This document shows positions 1 to 9,260 of a stretch of 64,000 bases of DNA, in pieces. Below the pieces are notes generated by a model. The model was given only the letters and a program-made list of their open reading frames with translations. It made no database searches and had not been told where the DNA came from. A program made the translations under genes and the position numbers. The stretch's first letter is position 1, and each line of letters opens with the position of its first letter. Source of the DNA: Gammaproteobacteria bacterium (GTDB lineage: Bacteria; Pseudomonadota; Gammaproteobacteria; Eutrophobiales; Eutrophobiaceae); contig JANQNX010000001.1 of the NCBI GenBank assembly GCA_028279365.1, positions 116,579 to 180,578 on the forward strand. Direction: 5' to 3'.

Positions 1-1
1 A

Positions 2-1678
2 GACAAAGTAACAAAGAAATATGTTCTGTCTATATACAATAACAATTTATTTAAGAATTTCGTTGAAAAAATTGACCAAGAAAATATCAATTCTAAAAAT
101 ATAGAAATACTATTATATGATTGTTTTTATTCTAAGGTATTGGAGTACATAGAGCTAATCGAGTTTCGAAAGTATTGCATTAAGAACAAAATTTTTTCAA
201 AGATAAATATTGTTTCACTTGATAGCAATCTATTAGTGGGTTTAGATGAGCAGTGTGAGGTAGATTGCAAATTACAAAAACTATTTTTAGTTATAAATTA
301 TTTAATATTTTTTGTAAAATATTCGTATAAGATAATTGTTTATTTTATTTTTAATAAATGGGTGAATACTTTAGGCTGTATTAAAAATAATATTCAGAAA
401 GAACGCCGTTACACAGTAAATAAATTTGATGAATATGCGATTGCTTATTTCCCGCACAAAGGTATTTTTTATGGCGAACACTTTGTAAAAGATCAATATT
501 ACAGTGAATCTAAGGAAAGCCCATTAAACTCAAGCAATATACTTCATCTTACGATAGGAGAGACACTCGACTCTAAAACCTTAAAATATTTTAATCAGAA
601 TAAAATCCCTCACACGGATTTTGAATCACTTACAAAATATAATTATTGTATTTATTATCAAGTAATGTCCTTCGTTTTGAAATCCATCTTGAATTACCGC
701 TTAGCGTATAAAGAATTTCATGAATTGTTAATTTTTGCAGGATTATACTTCTCAGTTCTATTGAATTTTAAGAGATTAAATAGGCTAAAAGGTTTATCAA
801 TTGTTCTAATTGGTTATGATGTATTATTTCCCAAAGCCGTATCTTATTGTTGTAAACAAATGGGTGTTAAAACTATTGCTACCCAGGAAAGGTTCATCCA
901 TCCATGGGTCCCCGGGATGTCAATGATCATTGATGACTATTATGTCCATGGTGATACAGTTTCAAAGCAAATTGATAATAATCAGTTATACAATGTTAAT
1001 AATTTAATTTCGATAGGGCCAATAAGATTAGATTTAATCTATAAACATATACAAGATATTTGTAGAGAAAAAGAATATCTGTTTAATAATGATGAAAAAT
1101 ATATTGCGTTTGTTTCTGACTATCATTCATCCAAGACTAAGTATGGTAATGGAAGGAGTTTAGGTAATAATTGGAGAAATAATTTAATTTTTTATAAAGC
1201 TATTTTAAAAATAGCTAAAAAATATGCAGAAATAAAATTTGTTATCAAAGGGAAAAATCACGAATTTTTAAATATTGAATATTTCAAAGAAATCGTGACT
1301 GAATTAAATTCGCAAAACAACATTGAAATCATAAAAGATTATGAATATTGGACACCAGAAAAAATAGCTGCCGTTTGTGATTTTTCAATTGCTTTACACA
1401 CCTCATTGGGCGATGAAATTCTTGCAATGAGAAAGCCCGTTATATTTTTTGATTATTATGGTATTCCATCAACATTTTATGATTATGATGGATACCCAGT
1501 TATTGCAAAAAATATTGAGCAGATAGAGCATAAAATTGACATGATAGTATCCAATGAATTTATGACTGATGATCAGTTTAAAATGCTAGCTAAGAAGTTT
1601 TATTCGAGCAGCTGTCATGGAAAAGTTAGACAAACATTAACTAAGCATCTGCAAGAGACTTGTTCAGAATTATTATAA
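2..1678 (+). CDS. Surface-polysaccharide biosynthesis protein, GT-B-like (5' end outside window)
   Basis: The reading frame is open from base 2, so the gene is cut by the left window edge; the TTG at 140 is not needed as a start. About 558 residues are visible. I do not recognise the family with certainty. The C-terminal third has alternating beta/alpha character with a strand-turn-Gly-Asp-Glu stretch (ALHTSLGDEILAMRKP near the C-terminus) followed by VIFFDYYG, like the donor-binding half of GT-B sugar transferases and CDP-glycerol-transferase-like capsule proteins. There is no signal peptide in the visible part. It is extremely AT-rich like its neighbours and is followed 27 bp later by a methyltransferase gene. 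The role as a glycosyl or glycerol-phosphate transferase is inferred from context. Confidence 0.55.
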   Translation, partial: DKVTKKYVLSIYNNNLFKNFVEKIDQENINSKNIEILLYDCFYSKVLEYIELIEFRKYCIKNKIFSKINIVSLDSNLLVGLDEQCEVDCKLQKLFLVINYLIFFVKYSYKIIVYFIFNKWVNTLGCIKNNIQKERRYTVNKFDEYAIAYFPHKGIFYGEHFVKDQYYSESKESPLNSSNILHLTIGETLDSKTLKYFNQNKIPHTDFESLTKYNYCIYYQVMSFVLKSILNYRLAYKEFHELLIFAGLYFSVLLNFKRLNRLKGLSIVLIGYDVLFPKAVSYCCKQMGVKTIATQERFIHPWVPGMSMIIDDYYVHGDTVSKQIDNNQLYNVNNLISIGPIRLDLIYKHIQDICREKEYLFNNDEKYIAFVSDYHSSKTKYGNGRSLGNNWRNNLIFYKAILKIAKKYAEIKFVIKGKNHEFLNIEYFKEIVTELNSQNNIEIIKDYEYWTPEKIAAVCDFSIALHTSLGDEILAMRKPVIFFDYYGIPSTFYDYDGYPVIAKNIEQIEHKIDMIVSNEFMTDDQFKMLAKKFYSSSCHGKVRQTLTKHLQETCSELL

Positions 1679-1705
1679 ATATTGTTTAATTATTAAGAAG
1701 TTTTG

Positions 1706-2590
1706 ATGAAAAAAATATTAAATACATTATTTTATCCAGTTTTAGTCCTGGTTTTTAATTTATGCAGATGGATAATCTCAAGTCATTTTGAATGGGAACG
1801 AAATAAAAAGTTTAAATATAAGCTTAATTATTTTTCAATACCATTTATATATATTTTTGAATACTGTCGCTTAATTTTAAATAACATATGTAACCCTATA
1901 TATATAAATTACGGACTAAATAAATATTCTAGATATATTTCTGATCATTATAAAGAAAACGGCATCGCTTATGAAATATATAATGAGCTTGATGAAAATG
2001 AATCAATTAATAAATTTAATACATCTAATTCTGCTATTGAATACTATATATATAACTACAAATACTTAATCGATTATAAAGATGGAGAGTCGTTTTTTGA
2101 GCCAGGGTGCGGTTTGGGTAATAATTTGCATACACTAAACAAGCTATATCCAGAATCTAAGTTGAAAGGTTTTGATCTTAGCCAAGATGCAATAAATTTT
2201 ATAAAAAAAGCAACGAAAAATAATAATATAGATGTGGAATGTAGGGATGTATTGAATTTAAATTACTTATCAAGAATTAATGAAAATGCTTATGACCATA
2301 CAATTATGTCTCATGTGTTTTCGTTATTGATATCAAATAGTAACGAATTAACAGACAAATTACGTTTATCAATAATCAGAGAACTAATTCGAATTTCTAA
2401 AAAAAGTTTCATATTAATAGATAACAAGAGATTGTTCACAGAATCTAAACCATATCTTAAAATAGAACAGAAATATAGATGTATGTACTATAGCTCTTTG
2501 TATTCTATATTCAATGAGTTTAGAGGGATTGGAGAGTTTTACATAATGCATTCAGATATAGATGCATCGATTATTTTTAAAAAAACATAA
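1706..2590 (+). CDS. Class I SAM-dependent methyltransferase
   Basis: A 294-residue protein. Motif I of the Rossmann methyltransferase fold is clear at about residues 132-140 (EPGCGLGNN), followed about 20 residues later by an acidic strand end (KGFDLS) that should bind the SAM ribose. Residues 1-60 are hydrophobic/aromatic and may associate with the membrane. I prefer the ATG at 1706, which has an AAGAAG Shine-Dalgarno-like stretch 6 bp upstream, over the TTG at 1703. The acceptor is unknown; in this locus methylation of a sugar or of a biosynthetic intermediate is likely. Codon use is AT-biased as in the rest of the cluster. Confidence 0.75.
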   Translation: MKKILNTLFYPVLVLVFNLCRWIISSHFEWERNKKFKYKLNYFSIPFIYIFEYCRLILNNICNPIYINYGLNKYSRYISDHYKENGIAYEIYNELDENESINKFNTSNSAIEYYIYNYKYLIDYKDGESFFEPGCGLGNNLHTLNKLYPESKLKGFDLSQDAINFIKKATKNNNIDVECRDVLNLNYLSRINENAYDHTIMSHVFSLLISNSNELTDKLRLSIIRELIRISKKSFILIDNKRLFTESKPYLKIEQKYRCMYYSSLYSIFNEFRGIGEFYIMHSDIDASIIFKKT

Positions 2591-2601
2591 TTAAGTAGGC
2601 T

Positions 2602-3567
2602 ATGAGTAAAAAAATATTTATTTCCACATCATCATTTGGCGAAGTATCTGAATATCCCATAGAGAAATTAAGGTCGGAGGGATATGAAGTAGAGTTTAAT
2701 CCGCATGGGCGTAAATTGACTGCAGATGAAATTAATGAATTAGCCATAGATTGTGACGCTCTTATCGCAGGCACAGAAGATCTTTCCATCCTTATTAAAA
2801 ACACTCGTAAAATCAGGATCATTTCCAGGGTTGGTGTAGGAACAGATTCAGTTCCATTAAAGCAATGCAAAGATAAGGGTATAAAAGTAACAAATACCCC
2901 TGATGCTGTTACTTCTGCTGTAGCGGAATTGACAATCAGTTTAATACTCTGCTTGTATAGAGATATTCATAATACCAATCACAACGTTAAAAGTCTGAAT
3001 TGGAAAAAATCCTTGGGTAGCTCTATCGAAGGTTCGGTTATAGGAATAGCTGGGTTTGGAAAAATCGGTCAATATGTTGCGAATATTTTGATAGGCTTTA
3101 ATCCCAAAGAAATCATTATTGTAGATCCAGATGATAAAGAAAAAGAATTATCTAAATATAACAAAAACTCAAACGTTATTCGTCAGGCATCCAAGGAGGT
3201 TATGTTGGAGAACTCAGATGTCATATCATTGCATTTGCCTTATACTGACACCACAGTTGGGTATATATCGAAAGATGAGTTATCAAAAATGAAAAAATCG
3301 TCTATTCTTATTAATACTTCAAGAGGAAATATTATAGATGAAAAAGATTTATTTAATGCACTTAAAAATAATGAAATAAAATCAGTGGCATTAGATGTAT
3401 ACTCAGAAGAACCTTATACTGGGCCTTTAATTGAATTAGAGAATATTTTACTCACTTCCCATATTGGCTCATATACATCAAGTTGCAGACTTAAAATGGA
3501 ATCTCAAGCAGTAGATGAAGTAATAAGATTCTTTAATAAACAAGAACTTCATTGTCAGGTTATATAG
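2602..3567 (+). CDS. D-2-hydroxyacid dehydrogenase (phosphoglycerate dehydrogenase family)
   Basis: A 321-residue NAD-dependent dehydrogenase of the D-isomer-specific 2-hydroxyacid family. The nucleotide-binding loop is G151-F-G-K-I-G156, and the catalytic Arg-Glu-His set is present as R241 (NTSRG), E270 (SEEP) and H287 (TSHIG). The length matches the short SerA-like form without an ACT regulatory domain, so it is probably not the housekeeping serine enzyme. It starts 11 bp after the methyltransferase and precedes a cyclase-family gene, suggesting it oxidises or reduces a 2-hydroxy/2-keto acid that becomes part of the surface glycan. The substrate is inferred only. Confidence 0.85.
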   Translation: MSKKIFISTSSFGEVSEYPIEKLRSEGYEVEFNPHGRKLTADEINELAIDCDALIAGTEDLSILIKNTRKIRIISRVGVGTDSVPLKQCKDKGIKVTNTPDAVTSAVAELTISLILCLYRDIHNTNHNVKSLNWKKSLGSSIEGSVIGIAGFGKIGQYVANILIGFNPKEIIIVDPDDKEKELSKYNKNSNVIRQASKEVMLENSDVISLHLPYTDTTVGYISKDELSKMKKSSILINTSRGNIIDEKDLFNALKNNEIKSVALDVYSEEPYTGPLIELENILLTSHIGSYTSSCRLKMESQAVDEVIRFFNKQELHCQVI

Positions 3568-3595
3568 TTTTAGACCTATTATTTCTTGCTTGAAA

Positions 3596-4276
3596 ATGAA
3601 ATTTCTTAGTCATGTCCTTGAACAAGGAATGCCTTTATATGGTAATTCAAATAATTTATTTCTAGAGCAAGTTAGAGGGATTTGTTCTGGAGATAGTTCA
3701 AATAATACTGAAATATCGTTACCTGCTCACTCAGGAACACATGTTGATGCCCCGTATCATTTCGATCAATCAGGAATGTGTATTGAAGAGTATCCCCCTA
3801 ATTTTTGGGTATGTAAGCAAGTACATGTGATTAATATTAATGTTAATAAAGAAGAAATAATATCACTAGATAAAATTTCATCCGAATTATCTAACATGCC
3901 AAACTCTACAGAGTTTTTAATTATTAAAACTGGGTTCGAAAAATTTAGAGATGAGGATAAAGAAAAATATATATTAAATGGTCCAGGTCTATCGCCAGAT
4001 GTTGGGGTTTGGTTGAGAAACAATAAAAGTTTAAAAATGATTGGCTTTGATTTTATATCTTTGAGCAGTTATGCTCATAGAGAATTAGGAAGGGAAGCTC
4101 ATAAAGCTTTTTTATGCAAGCGTTATTTGGGCTTCAATAAACAATGTTCTAATCCGATATTAATAGTAGAGGATATGCATTTAATGGATTTAGATGAATG
4201 TCCTGATAGTCTATATGTATTTCCACTAAGATATAAAAAATCAGATGGGGCTCCAGTCACTATTTATGCATATTAA
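3596..4276 (+). CDS. Cyclase-family (kynurenine-formamidase-like) metal hydrolase
   Basis: About 226 residues. The family signature HxGTHxDxPxH is present at H45-S-G-T-H49-V-D51-A-P-Y-H55, giving the metal ligands of the PF04199 putative cyclase/formamidase fold. The ATG at 3596 is preferred to the TTG at 3590. The stop codon is followed directly by the ATG of the HAD gene, so the two are translationally linked. Family members hydrolyse amides or dehydrate/cyclise small acids; finding one between a hydroxyacid dehydrogenase and a sugar phosphatase is unusual. The exact reaction is unknown. Confidence 0.8.
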   Translation: MKFLSHVLEQGMPLYGNSNNLFLEQVRGICSGDSSNNTEISLPAHSGTHVDAPYHFDQSGMCIEEYPPNFWVCKQVHVININVNKEEIISLDKISSELSNMPNSTEFLIIKTGFEKFRDEDKEKYILNGPGLSPDVGVWLRNNKSLKMIGFDFISLSSYAHRELGREAHKAFLCKRYLGFNKQCSNPILIVEDMHLMDLDECPDSLYVFPLRYKKSDGAPVTIYAY

Positions 4277-4939
4277 ATGACCCTATTTGAATTATTAAAA
4301 ACAAAAGCAGTTATATTTTGGGATTTTGATGGAGTTATCAAAGATTCAGTTTCTGTCAAAACAGATGCATTTTCTTTGTTATTTAAACCTTATGGACCCG
4401 TTATTCAAAAGAAAGTTATTGCATATCACCTTGAAAATGGTGGTGTGTCTAGGTTTGACAAAATCAGACATTTTTACAGTCAATATCTCAATAAAAACAT
4501 TTCAGACACAGAATTATATGAAATATGTGAAGAATTCAGCCGTCTTGTATTACAAGAAGTTATAAATTCTCCTTGGGTTCCAGGCGTAAAGAAATTTTTA
4601 TTGGATAATCCATATAATCAAAGATTTATAATTGTTACAGGCACACCCCAAGAAGAAATAGAACTGATTTTGGAGGAGTTGAAAATCAAGCAAGTTTTTT
4701 CTTCTGTATATGGTTCTCCTAAATCTAAGGTTGATATTGTCAAGGAAGAATTAAGAAACAATTTAATTGAAAGAGAGAAATATATACTCATAGGAGATTC
4801 AAAAACCGATTATGACGCTGCAATTTCAAATGATATTTCATTTGTTCTAAGGAAAACCGAAGATAATAAAAGAATACAAATGAAGTCGGATATATATATG
4901 ATAAGTGATTTCAATAGTTATAAAGGCGAGCTTGTATGA
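4277..4939 (+). CDS. HAD-superfamily phosphatase
   Basis: A 220-residue haloacid-dehalogenase-type hydrolase. Motif I is D16-F-D18-G-V (nucleophile and general acid Asp), motif II is T121 (IVTGT), the Lys is at about K151, and motif III is G173-D174-xxx-D178 (GDSKTDYD). The helical segment at residues 25-100 is a C1-type cap. It begins immediately after the cyclase stop codon and overlaps the next epimerase gene by 4 bp (ATGA). A sugar-phosphate or phospho-acid phosphatase step ahead of the cytidylyltransferase gene at 5820 is the likely role. Confidence 0.85.
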   Translation: MTLFELLKTKAVIFWDFDGVIKDSVSVKTDAFSLLFKPYGPVIQKKVIAYHLENGGVSRFDKIRHFYSQYLNKNISDTELYEICEEFSRLVLQEVINSPWVPGVKKFLLDNPYNQRFIIVTGTPQEEIELILEELKIKQVFSSVYGSPKSKVDIVKEELRNNLIEREKYILIGDSKTDYDAAISNDISFVLRKTEDNKRIQMKSDIYMISDFNSYKGELV

Positions 4940-5817
4940 ATATATTAGTTTTTGGTGGGGCAGGTTTTTTAGGTTCACATGTTTGTGACAAATTAAGTGG
5001 TGCTGGCCATACTGTCAGTGTATTTGATTTGGTTGAATCAAAATGGTTAAAAGATAATCAAAAGATGGTTGTTGGAGATATCCTTAATACTGAATTAGTC
5101 AATAGTGCAATAAAAGGATCGGATGTGGTGTTCAATTTTGCAGGGATAGCCGATCTAGATGAAGCTATGGATGATCCAGTACAGACCGTCATGTCTAATA
5201 TATTAGGAAATGTTTATCTCCTTGAAGCATGTCGATTAAATAATATAAAAAGATATATTTATGCAAGCACAGTTTATGTTTACAGCCGTTCGGGTGGTTT
5301 TTACAGATGTAGTAAACAAGCATCAGAGTCATATATAGAAAATTATCATCAACAATATGGCTTGGAATATACAATTTTACGTTATGGCTCGCTTTATGGT
5401 ACAAGGTCTGATGAAAAAAATGCGATATATAGATTTATTGATGAAGCATTGAGGTCTAAAAAGATTACCTACGGTGGTAATCCGGATTCTCTAAGAGAAT
5501 ACATTCATGTTGAAGATGCAGCAAATGCAAGTATAGAAGTCTTGAGTGATAAATATATAAATGAAAGTGTTACATTAACTGGCCATCAACCTATGCATGT
5601 TAAAGATTTGTTACATATGATCCAGGAAATCATTGGTGGTGAAATTCAACTTGACTTCAGCGAAGAGAAAAATACAGCGCATTATGATATTACTCCATAT
5701 TCTTTTGTACCAAAAATAGGAAAAAAATATGCATCGCCTTTACATATAGATATGGGGCAAGGATTAATTCAATTAATTGAAGAACAACATAATAACTTAA
5801 ATAACTTGGATAAATAA
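4936..5817 (+). CDS. NAD-dependent sugar epimerase/dehydratase (extended SDR)
   Basis: A 293-residue extended short-chain dehydrogenase. The Rossmann motif GGAGFLG lies at residues 7-13; the catalytic set is S111/T112, Y123 and K127 (YRCSK). The C-terminal half is the sugar-nucleotide binding part. The ATG overlaps the stop of the HAD gene. It probably epimerises or reduces a nucleotide sugar in the same pathway as the preceding four genes. The specific sugar cannot be read from the sequence. Confidence 0.85.
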   Translation: MNILVFGGAGFLGSHVCDKLSGAGHTVSVFDLVESKWLKDNQKMVVGDILNTELVNSAIKGSDVVFNFAGIADLDEAMDDPVQTVMSNILGNVYLLEACRLNNIKRYIYASTVYVYSRSGGFYRCSKQASESYIENYHQQYGLEYTILRYGSLYGTRSDEKNAIYRFIDEALRSKKITYGGNPDSLREYIHVEDAANASIEVLSDKYINESVTLTGHQPMHVKDLLHMIQEIIGGEIQLDFSEEKNTAHYDITPYSFVPKIGKKYASPLHIDMGQGLIQLIEEQHNNLNNLDK

Positions 5818-5819
5818 AT

Positions 5820-6548
5820 ATGATTCCGGCGTTGTTACTTGGAAGGAAAGGTAGTAAAGGCTTCCCAGGAAAAAATACACATAAAATACTCGGTCACCCA
5901 TTAGCATGGTATCCAATGCAAGCTGCAATCAAAGCTGATAAAGTAGGTCGGGTTTTTTTATCTACTGATGATAAAGAGCTTATTAATATCGCGAAACAAA
6001 TTGACGTGGAGATAATTACAAGACCTGATTATCTTTGTTCTGATAGTGCACTTGGTGAGGATGCATATGTGCATGGATATGAACAAATAAAAATAATAAC
6101 CGAATCTGATATTCAAATAATGGTATTACTCTTTTGTAATGCTGCCACTATTACTTACGACACTATTAATAACGGGATACAATTACTTATTGATAATCCT
6201 GAGATAGATTCTGCTGTAACAGTATCCAGATACAATATGTGGTCACCTCTTAGAGCCAGAAAGCAAAATGACGAAGGTTTTTTAGAGCCATTTGTTCCTT
6301 TTGAAACATTTGGGAATCCTAAGACCCTTAATTGTGATAGAGATTCTCAAGGGGATGTTTTTTTTGCTGACATGGGCTGTTCAATTGTTAGAACTCGATG
6401 TTTAGAAAGTATTGATAATGGATTATTACCTCAAAAATGGATGGGCCAAAAAATAGCACCATTGTTTCAGGAAGCTGGTTGTGATGTTGATTATGAGTGG
6501 CAAGTACCTGGTGTAGAATGGTGGCTTAAAAAACATGGTGGATATTAG
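5820..6548 (+). CDS. CMP-sugar-type cytidylyltransferase (NeuA/KdsB superfamily)
   Basis: A 242-residue nucleotidyltransferase. The N-terminal CTP-binding signature is R9-K-GSKGFPGKN-19, typical of acylneuraminate/KDO cytidylyltransferases (PF02348), followed by a conserved STDD at about residues 48-51. It begins 2 bp after the epimerase stop. These enzymes couple CTP to a keto-acid sugar or related acid. No NeuB-type condensing synthase is visible in this window, so the activated molecule may be made by genes further left or by the unusual cassette at 2602-5817. Confidence 0.8.
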   Translation: MIPALLLGRKGSKGFPGKNTHKILGHPLAWYPMQAAIKADKVGRVFLSTDDKELINIAKQIDVEIITRPDYLCSDSALGEDAYVHGYEQIKIITESDIQIMVLLFCNAATITYDTINNGIQLLIDNPEIDSAVTVSRYNMWSPLRARKQNDEGFLEPFVPFETFGNPKTLNCDRDSQGDVFFADMGCSIVRTRCLESIDNGLLPQKWMGQKIAPLFQEAGCDVDYEWQVPGVEWWLKKHGGY

Positions 6549-6556
6549 GATTATAA

Positions 6557-7699
6557 ATGACAGATAAATTATATAAAAAGCATCATAGTTTTTCTGATTT
6601 TATTTGCAGATCGGATCAAGCAGGAATATCTGTTCAAAAAGAGCGTGTTATTAAAATAATAAAAAATCAACTCAATATAGAAAAGGCAAAAGAAAAAAAA
6701 GTAATCTATCAAAACATAATCAGTGATTTGAGACATAATGATGAGCCATTATTTACAATAACGCCTCTAATTGCTGATGATTTATCAATCATTTCTGATG
6801 ATGATGTATCAAACTATTTGTTTCATAGATATAGATATGATGTATTCCCGCAAACTCATACATTGGATAAATTCCCTCCTTATTTGCAGATAGAGCCTAC
6901 ATCAGTTTGTAACTTTAGATGTGTTTTTTGTTATCAGACAGATACTAGCTTCAGTAATAAAAAAAATGGATATATGGGTAATATGCCATTATCCACATAT
7001 AAAGAAGTTGTTGATCAAGCTCAGGGTAATATCGAATTTATATCTTTAGCTTCAAGAGGAGAACCTCTTATATGTAAAGAGTTACCTGAAATGCTTGAAT
7101 ATAGTGTCGGCAAGTTCCTTAATTTAAAAATTAATACGAATGCTTCATTATTAACAGAAGAATTATGTCATTCATTATTAAATGGAGCGATTAAAACGAT
7201 TGTTTTCTCTGCAGACGCTGCAGAAGAACCGTTGTATAGCCAAATGAGAGTTAATGGGAAGTTAGATAAGACACTTAAAAATATAGAAATGTTTCACAAT
7301 ATACGAGAAAAGAACTATAGAGAACAAAAGGTGCTTACAAGAGTGTCTGGAGTCAAGTATTCAGATAAACAGGATATGTTGTCGATGTTAAATCTTTGGA
7401 GTGGATTGGTAGATCAGATTAGTTTTGTAAATTATAACCCATGGGAAGATATTTATTCATCTGATGTGAATGATGTTAGTAAGCCCTGTTCAGACTTATG
7501 GCGTAGAATGTTTGTGTGGTATGACGGAAAAGTCAACCCTTGCGACAGTGATTATAAATCAACATTATTGTTGTCAAATATCAAAGATATTAGTTTATCT
7601 GATGTTTGGGCCAGTAATGCATATCAAAGCTTGAGGGAGAAGCATCTGGATAACAAAAGAAATACAGTTGAACCATGCAAGCGTTGTTATGTTGTCTGA
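6557..7699 (+). CDS. Radical SAM/SPASM-type enzyme
   Basis: A 380-residue protein. The 4Fe-4S cluster motif CxxxCxxC is C118-NFR-C122-VF-C125. After the TIM-barrel part, the C-terminal region carries further cysteines (PCSDLW, NPCDSDY and a final EPCKRC) spaced as in SPASM/twitch auxiliary-cluster domains. Residues 1-105 form an extra helical N-terminal region. It probably performs a difficult C-H chemistry step (dehydrogenation, epimerisation or ligation) on a sugar, lipid or acyl substituent. It sits 8 bp after the cytidylyltransferase and 13 bp before an FkbM methyltransferase. Confidence 0.85.
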   Translation: MTDKLYKKHHSFSDFICRSDQAGISVQKERVIKIIKNQLNIEKAKEKKVIYQNIISDLRHNDEPLFTITPLIADDLSIISDDDVSNYLFHRYRYDVFPQTHTLDKFPPYLQIEPTSVCNFRCVFCYQTDTSFSNKKNGYMGNMPLSTYKEVVDQAQGNIEFISLASRGEPLICKELPEMLEYSVGKFLNLKINTNASLLTEELCHSLLNGAIKTIVFSADAAEEPLYSQMRVNGKLDKTLKNIEMFHNIREKNYREQKVLTRVSGVKYSDKQDMLSMLNLWSGLVDQISFVNYNPWEDIYSSDVNDVSKPCSDLWRRMFVWYDGKVNPCDSDYKSTLLLSNIKDISLSDVWASNAYQSLREKHLDNKRNTVEPCKRCYVV

Positions 7700-7712
7700 A
7701 ATTAGATAAATA

Positions 7713-8549
7713 ATGAGTATCAAACAAGCAATTCGAAAAGCAGTATATAAATTTTTGGTATTTTTATTTGGTCTTTTTGATACGAATAATAAAGAAAGAA
7801 TGAAATCATTAGCATGTGATGTATTAAGGTTAAAAAATGAAGAGGAAGTGATTCTTGAATCTGAATATGGAGTAATCAAATTTTATGTCGTGAATGATTT
7901 AACAAGATGGAGAATAAATACTTTTTATAAAAAAGAGCCAGAGACGATCCGTTGGATAGATGAATTTAATCAAAATGATGTGTTTTGGGATATTGGAGCA
8001 AATATTGGCATTTATTCAATTTATGCGGCGAAAAAAGGCTTGAATGTATTTTCATTCGAGCCAGAATCGTCTAACTATAAAATACTGAATAAAAATATCT
8101 TTATTAATAGTCTGCAAACTACTATGAGTGCCTACTGTCTTGCATTTGATGATAAGTCCAGTATAGGAAAATTAGGCATGACGATGATAGATGAGGGCGG
8201 GTCAATGTCGACATTTGAAAAAAATAAAACTAATCAGAATGTGAAATTTGCACAGGGCATGATCGGCATTTCAATTGACGAGTTTATTAAAAAATATGAC
8301 CCTCTTTTTCCAAATTATATAAAAATAGATGTTGATGGAAATGAAATAAACATTATCAAAGGAGCCGAAAAAACATTAAAGGATGAAAGATTGAAAAAAA
8401 TATCAATTGAGTTAGATGAAAACGACAACAATGATCTCATAATTAATATTCTTACAAAATGTGGTTTTTCTTATATAAAAAATGAAAATTCCGAAATGTT
8501 CACTAATTCAAAATTTTGTAATATTTATAATTATCATTTTTCTAAATAA
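7713..8549 (+). CDS. FkbM-family SAM methyltransferase
   Basis: A 278-residue protein with the FkbM layout: motif I D93-I-G-A-N-I-G99, the FEPESSNY acidic loop, and the late motif IKIDVDGNE...IKGAEK. FkbM-type enzymes O-methylate hydroxyls of polyketides, glycolipids and polysaccharides. The stop codon TAA shares its last A with the ATG of the next SDR gene (1-bp overlap), so the two are co-translated. The acceptor hydroxyl is unknown. Confidence 0.85.
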   Translation: MSIKQAIRKAVYKFLVFLFGLFDTNNKERMKSLACDVLRLKNEEEVILESEYGVIKFYVVNDLTRWRINTFYKKEPETIRWIDEFNQNDVFWDIGANIGIYSIYAAKKGLNVFSFEPESSNYKILNKNIFINSLQTTMSAYCLAFDDKSSIGKLGMTMIDEGGSMSTFEKNKTNQNVKFAQGMIGISIDEFIKKYDPLFPNYIKIDVDGNEINIIKGAEKTLKDERLKKISIELDENDNNDLIINILTKCGFSYIKNENSEMFTNSKFCNIYNYHFSK

Positions 8550-9235
8550 TGACATCTAATATTCTGATAACAGGCGGGAATAGTGACATAGGGAGTAAGT
8601 TAATTGGCCTGATTTATAAAAATAATGATCTAAATATTTATTCTACAAGATACTCAGGAACTAGTATTAAAGATAAAGTCTATAAGGAATATAGTATAGA
8701 TTTTTCAAATCCTAATAGTGAATTAGTCGATGATCTTCCCTCATTAGATATTAGCCATCTTATATTAATCCATGGAACGATTTTGCGTGATAGTTTGCTA
8801 GAAAATGATAGCCTATATGATGTTATGCAAATTAATATGTTTTCGTCACTCGAAATAATAAAGAAAATTTTGCCAGGCATGATAGGAAAAAAATTTGGCC
8901 GTATAGTAGCCGTAAATACGGCTTCATTAAAAATAGGTGGCGGTAAAAATAGTTATAGTTATGGCTTGTCGAAAAGTGCATTAAAATATACTGTGAAACA
9001 CCTTTCAAAACACTACAGTGAATTTAATATTTTAACAAATTCAATTTCTCCTGGTTTTGTCGATACTAAATTTCATAACAAATCAAAAACTAAAGAAGAA
9101 ATAGATAATAGAATTCAATCTTTAAATAACCCGAGTACTACGAAAGAAATAAGTGAGATGATTTATTTTTTAATGTTTAAAAATGACTCAATCACTGGGC
9201 AAGATATCGTAATAGATGGTGGTGAATTTACCTGA
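8549..9235 (+). CDS. Short-chain dehydrogenase/reductase (classical SDR)
   Basis: A 228-residue classical SDR. The cofactor motif TGGNSDIG lies at residues 8-15, the catalytic Tyr/Lys pair is Y138-GLS-K142, and Thr/Ser occur near 124-126. The NAG motif is replaced by IHGT at about 74-77. It overlaps the FkbM gene by 1 bp. It is likely a keto-reductase acting on an intermediate made by the neighbouring cassette; the substrate is not deducible. Confidence 0.8.
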   Translation: MTSNILITGGNSDIGSKLIGLIYKNNDLNIYSTRYSGTSIKDKVYKEYSIDFSNPNSELVDDLPSLDISHLILIHGTILRDSLLENDSLYDVMQINMFSSLEIIKKILPGMIGKKFGRIVAVNTASLKIGGGKNSYSYGLSKSALKYTVKHLSKHYSEFNILTNSISPGFVDTKFHNKSKTKEEIDNRIQSLNNPSTTKEISEMIYFLMFKNDSITGQDIVIDGGEFT

Positions 9236-9260
9236 ACATATTCATTTACAGAAGAATTAA

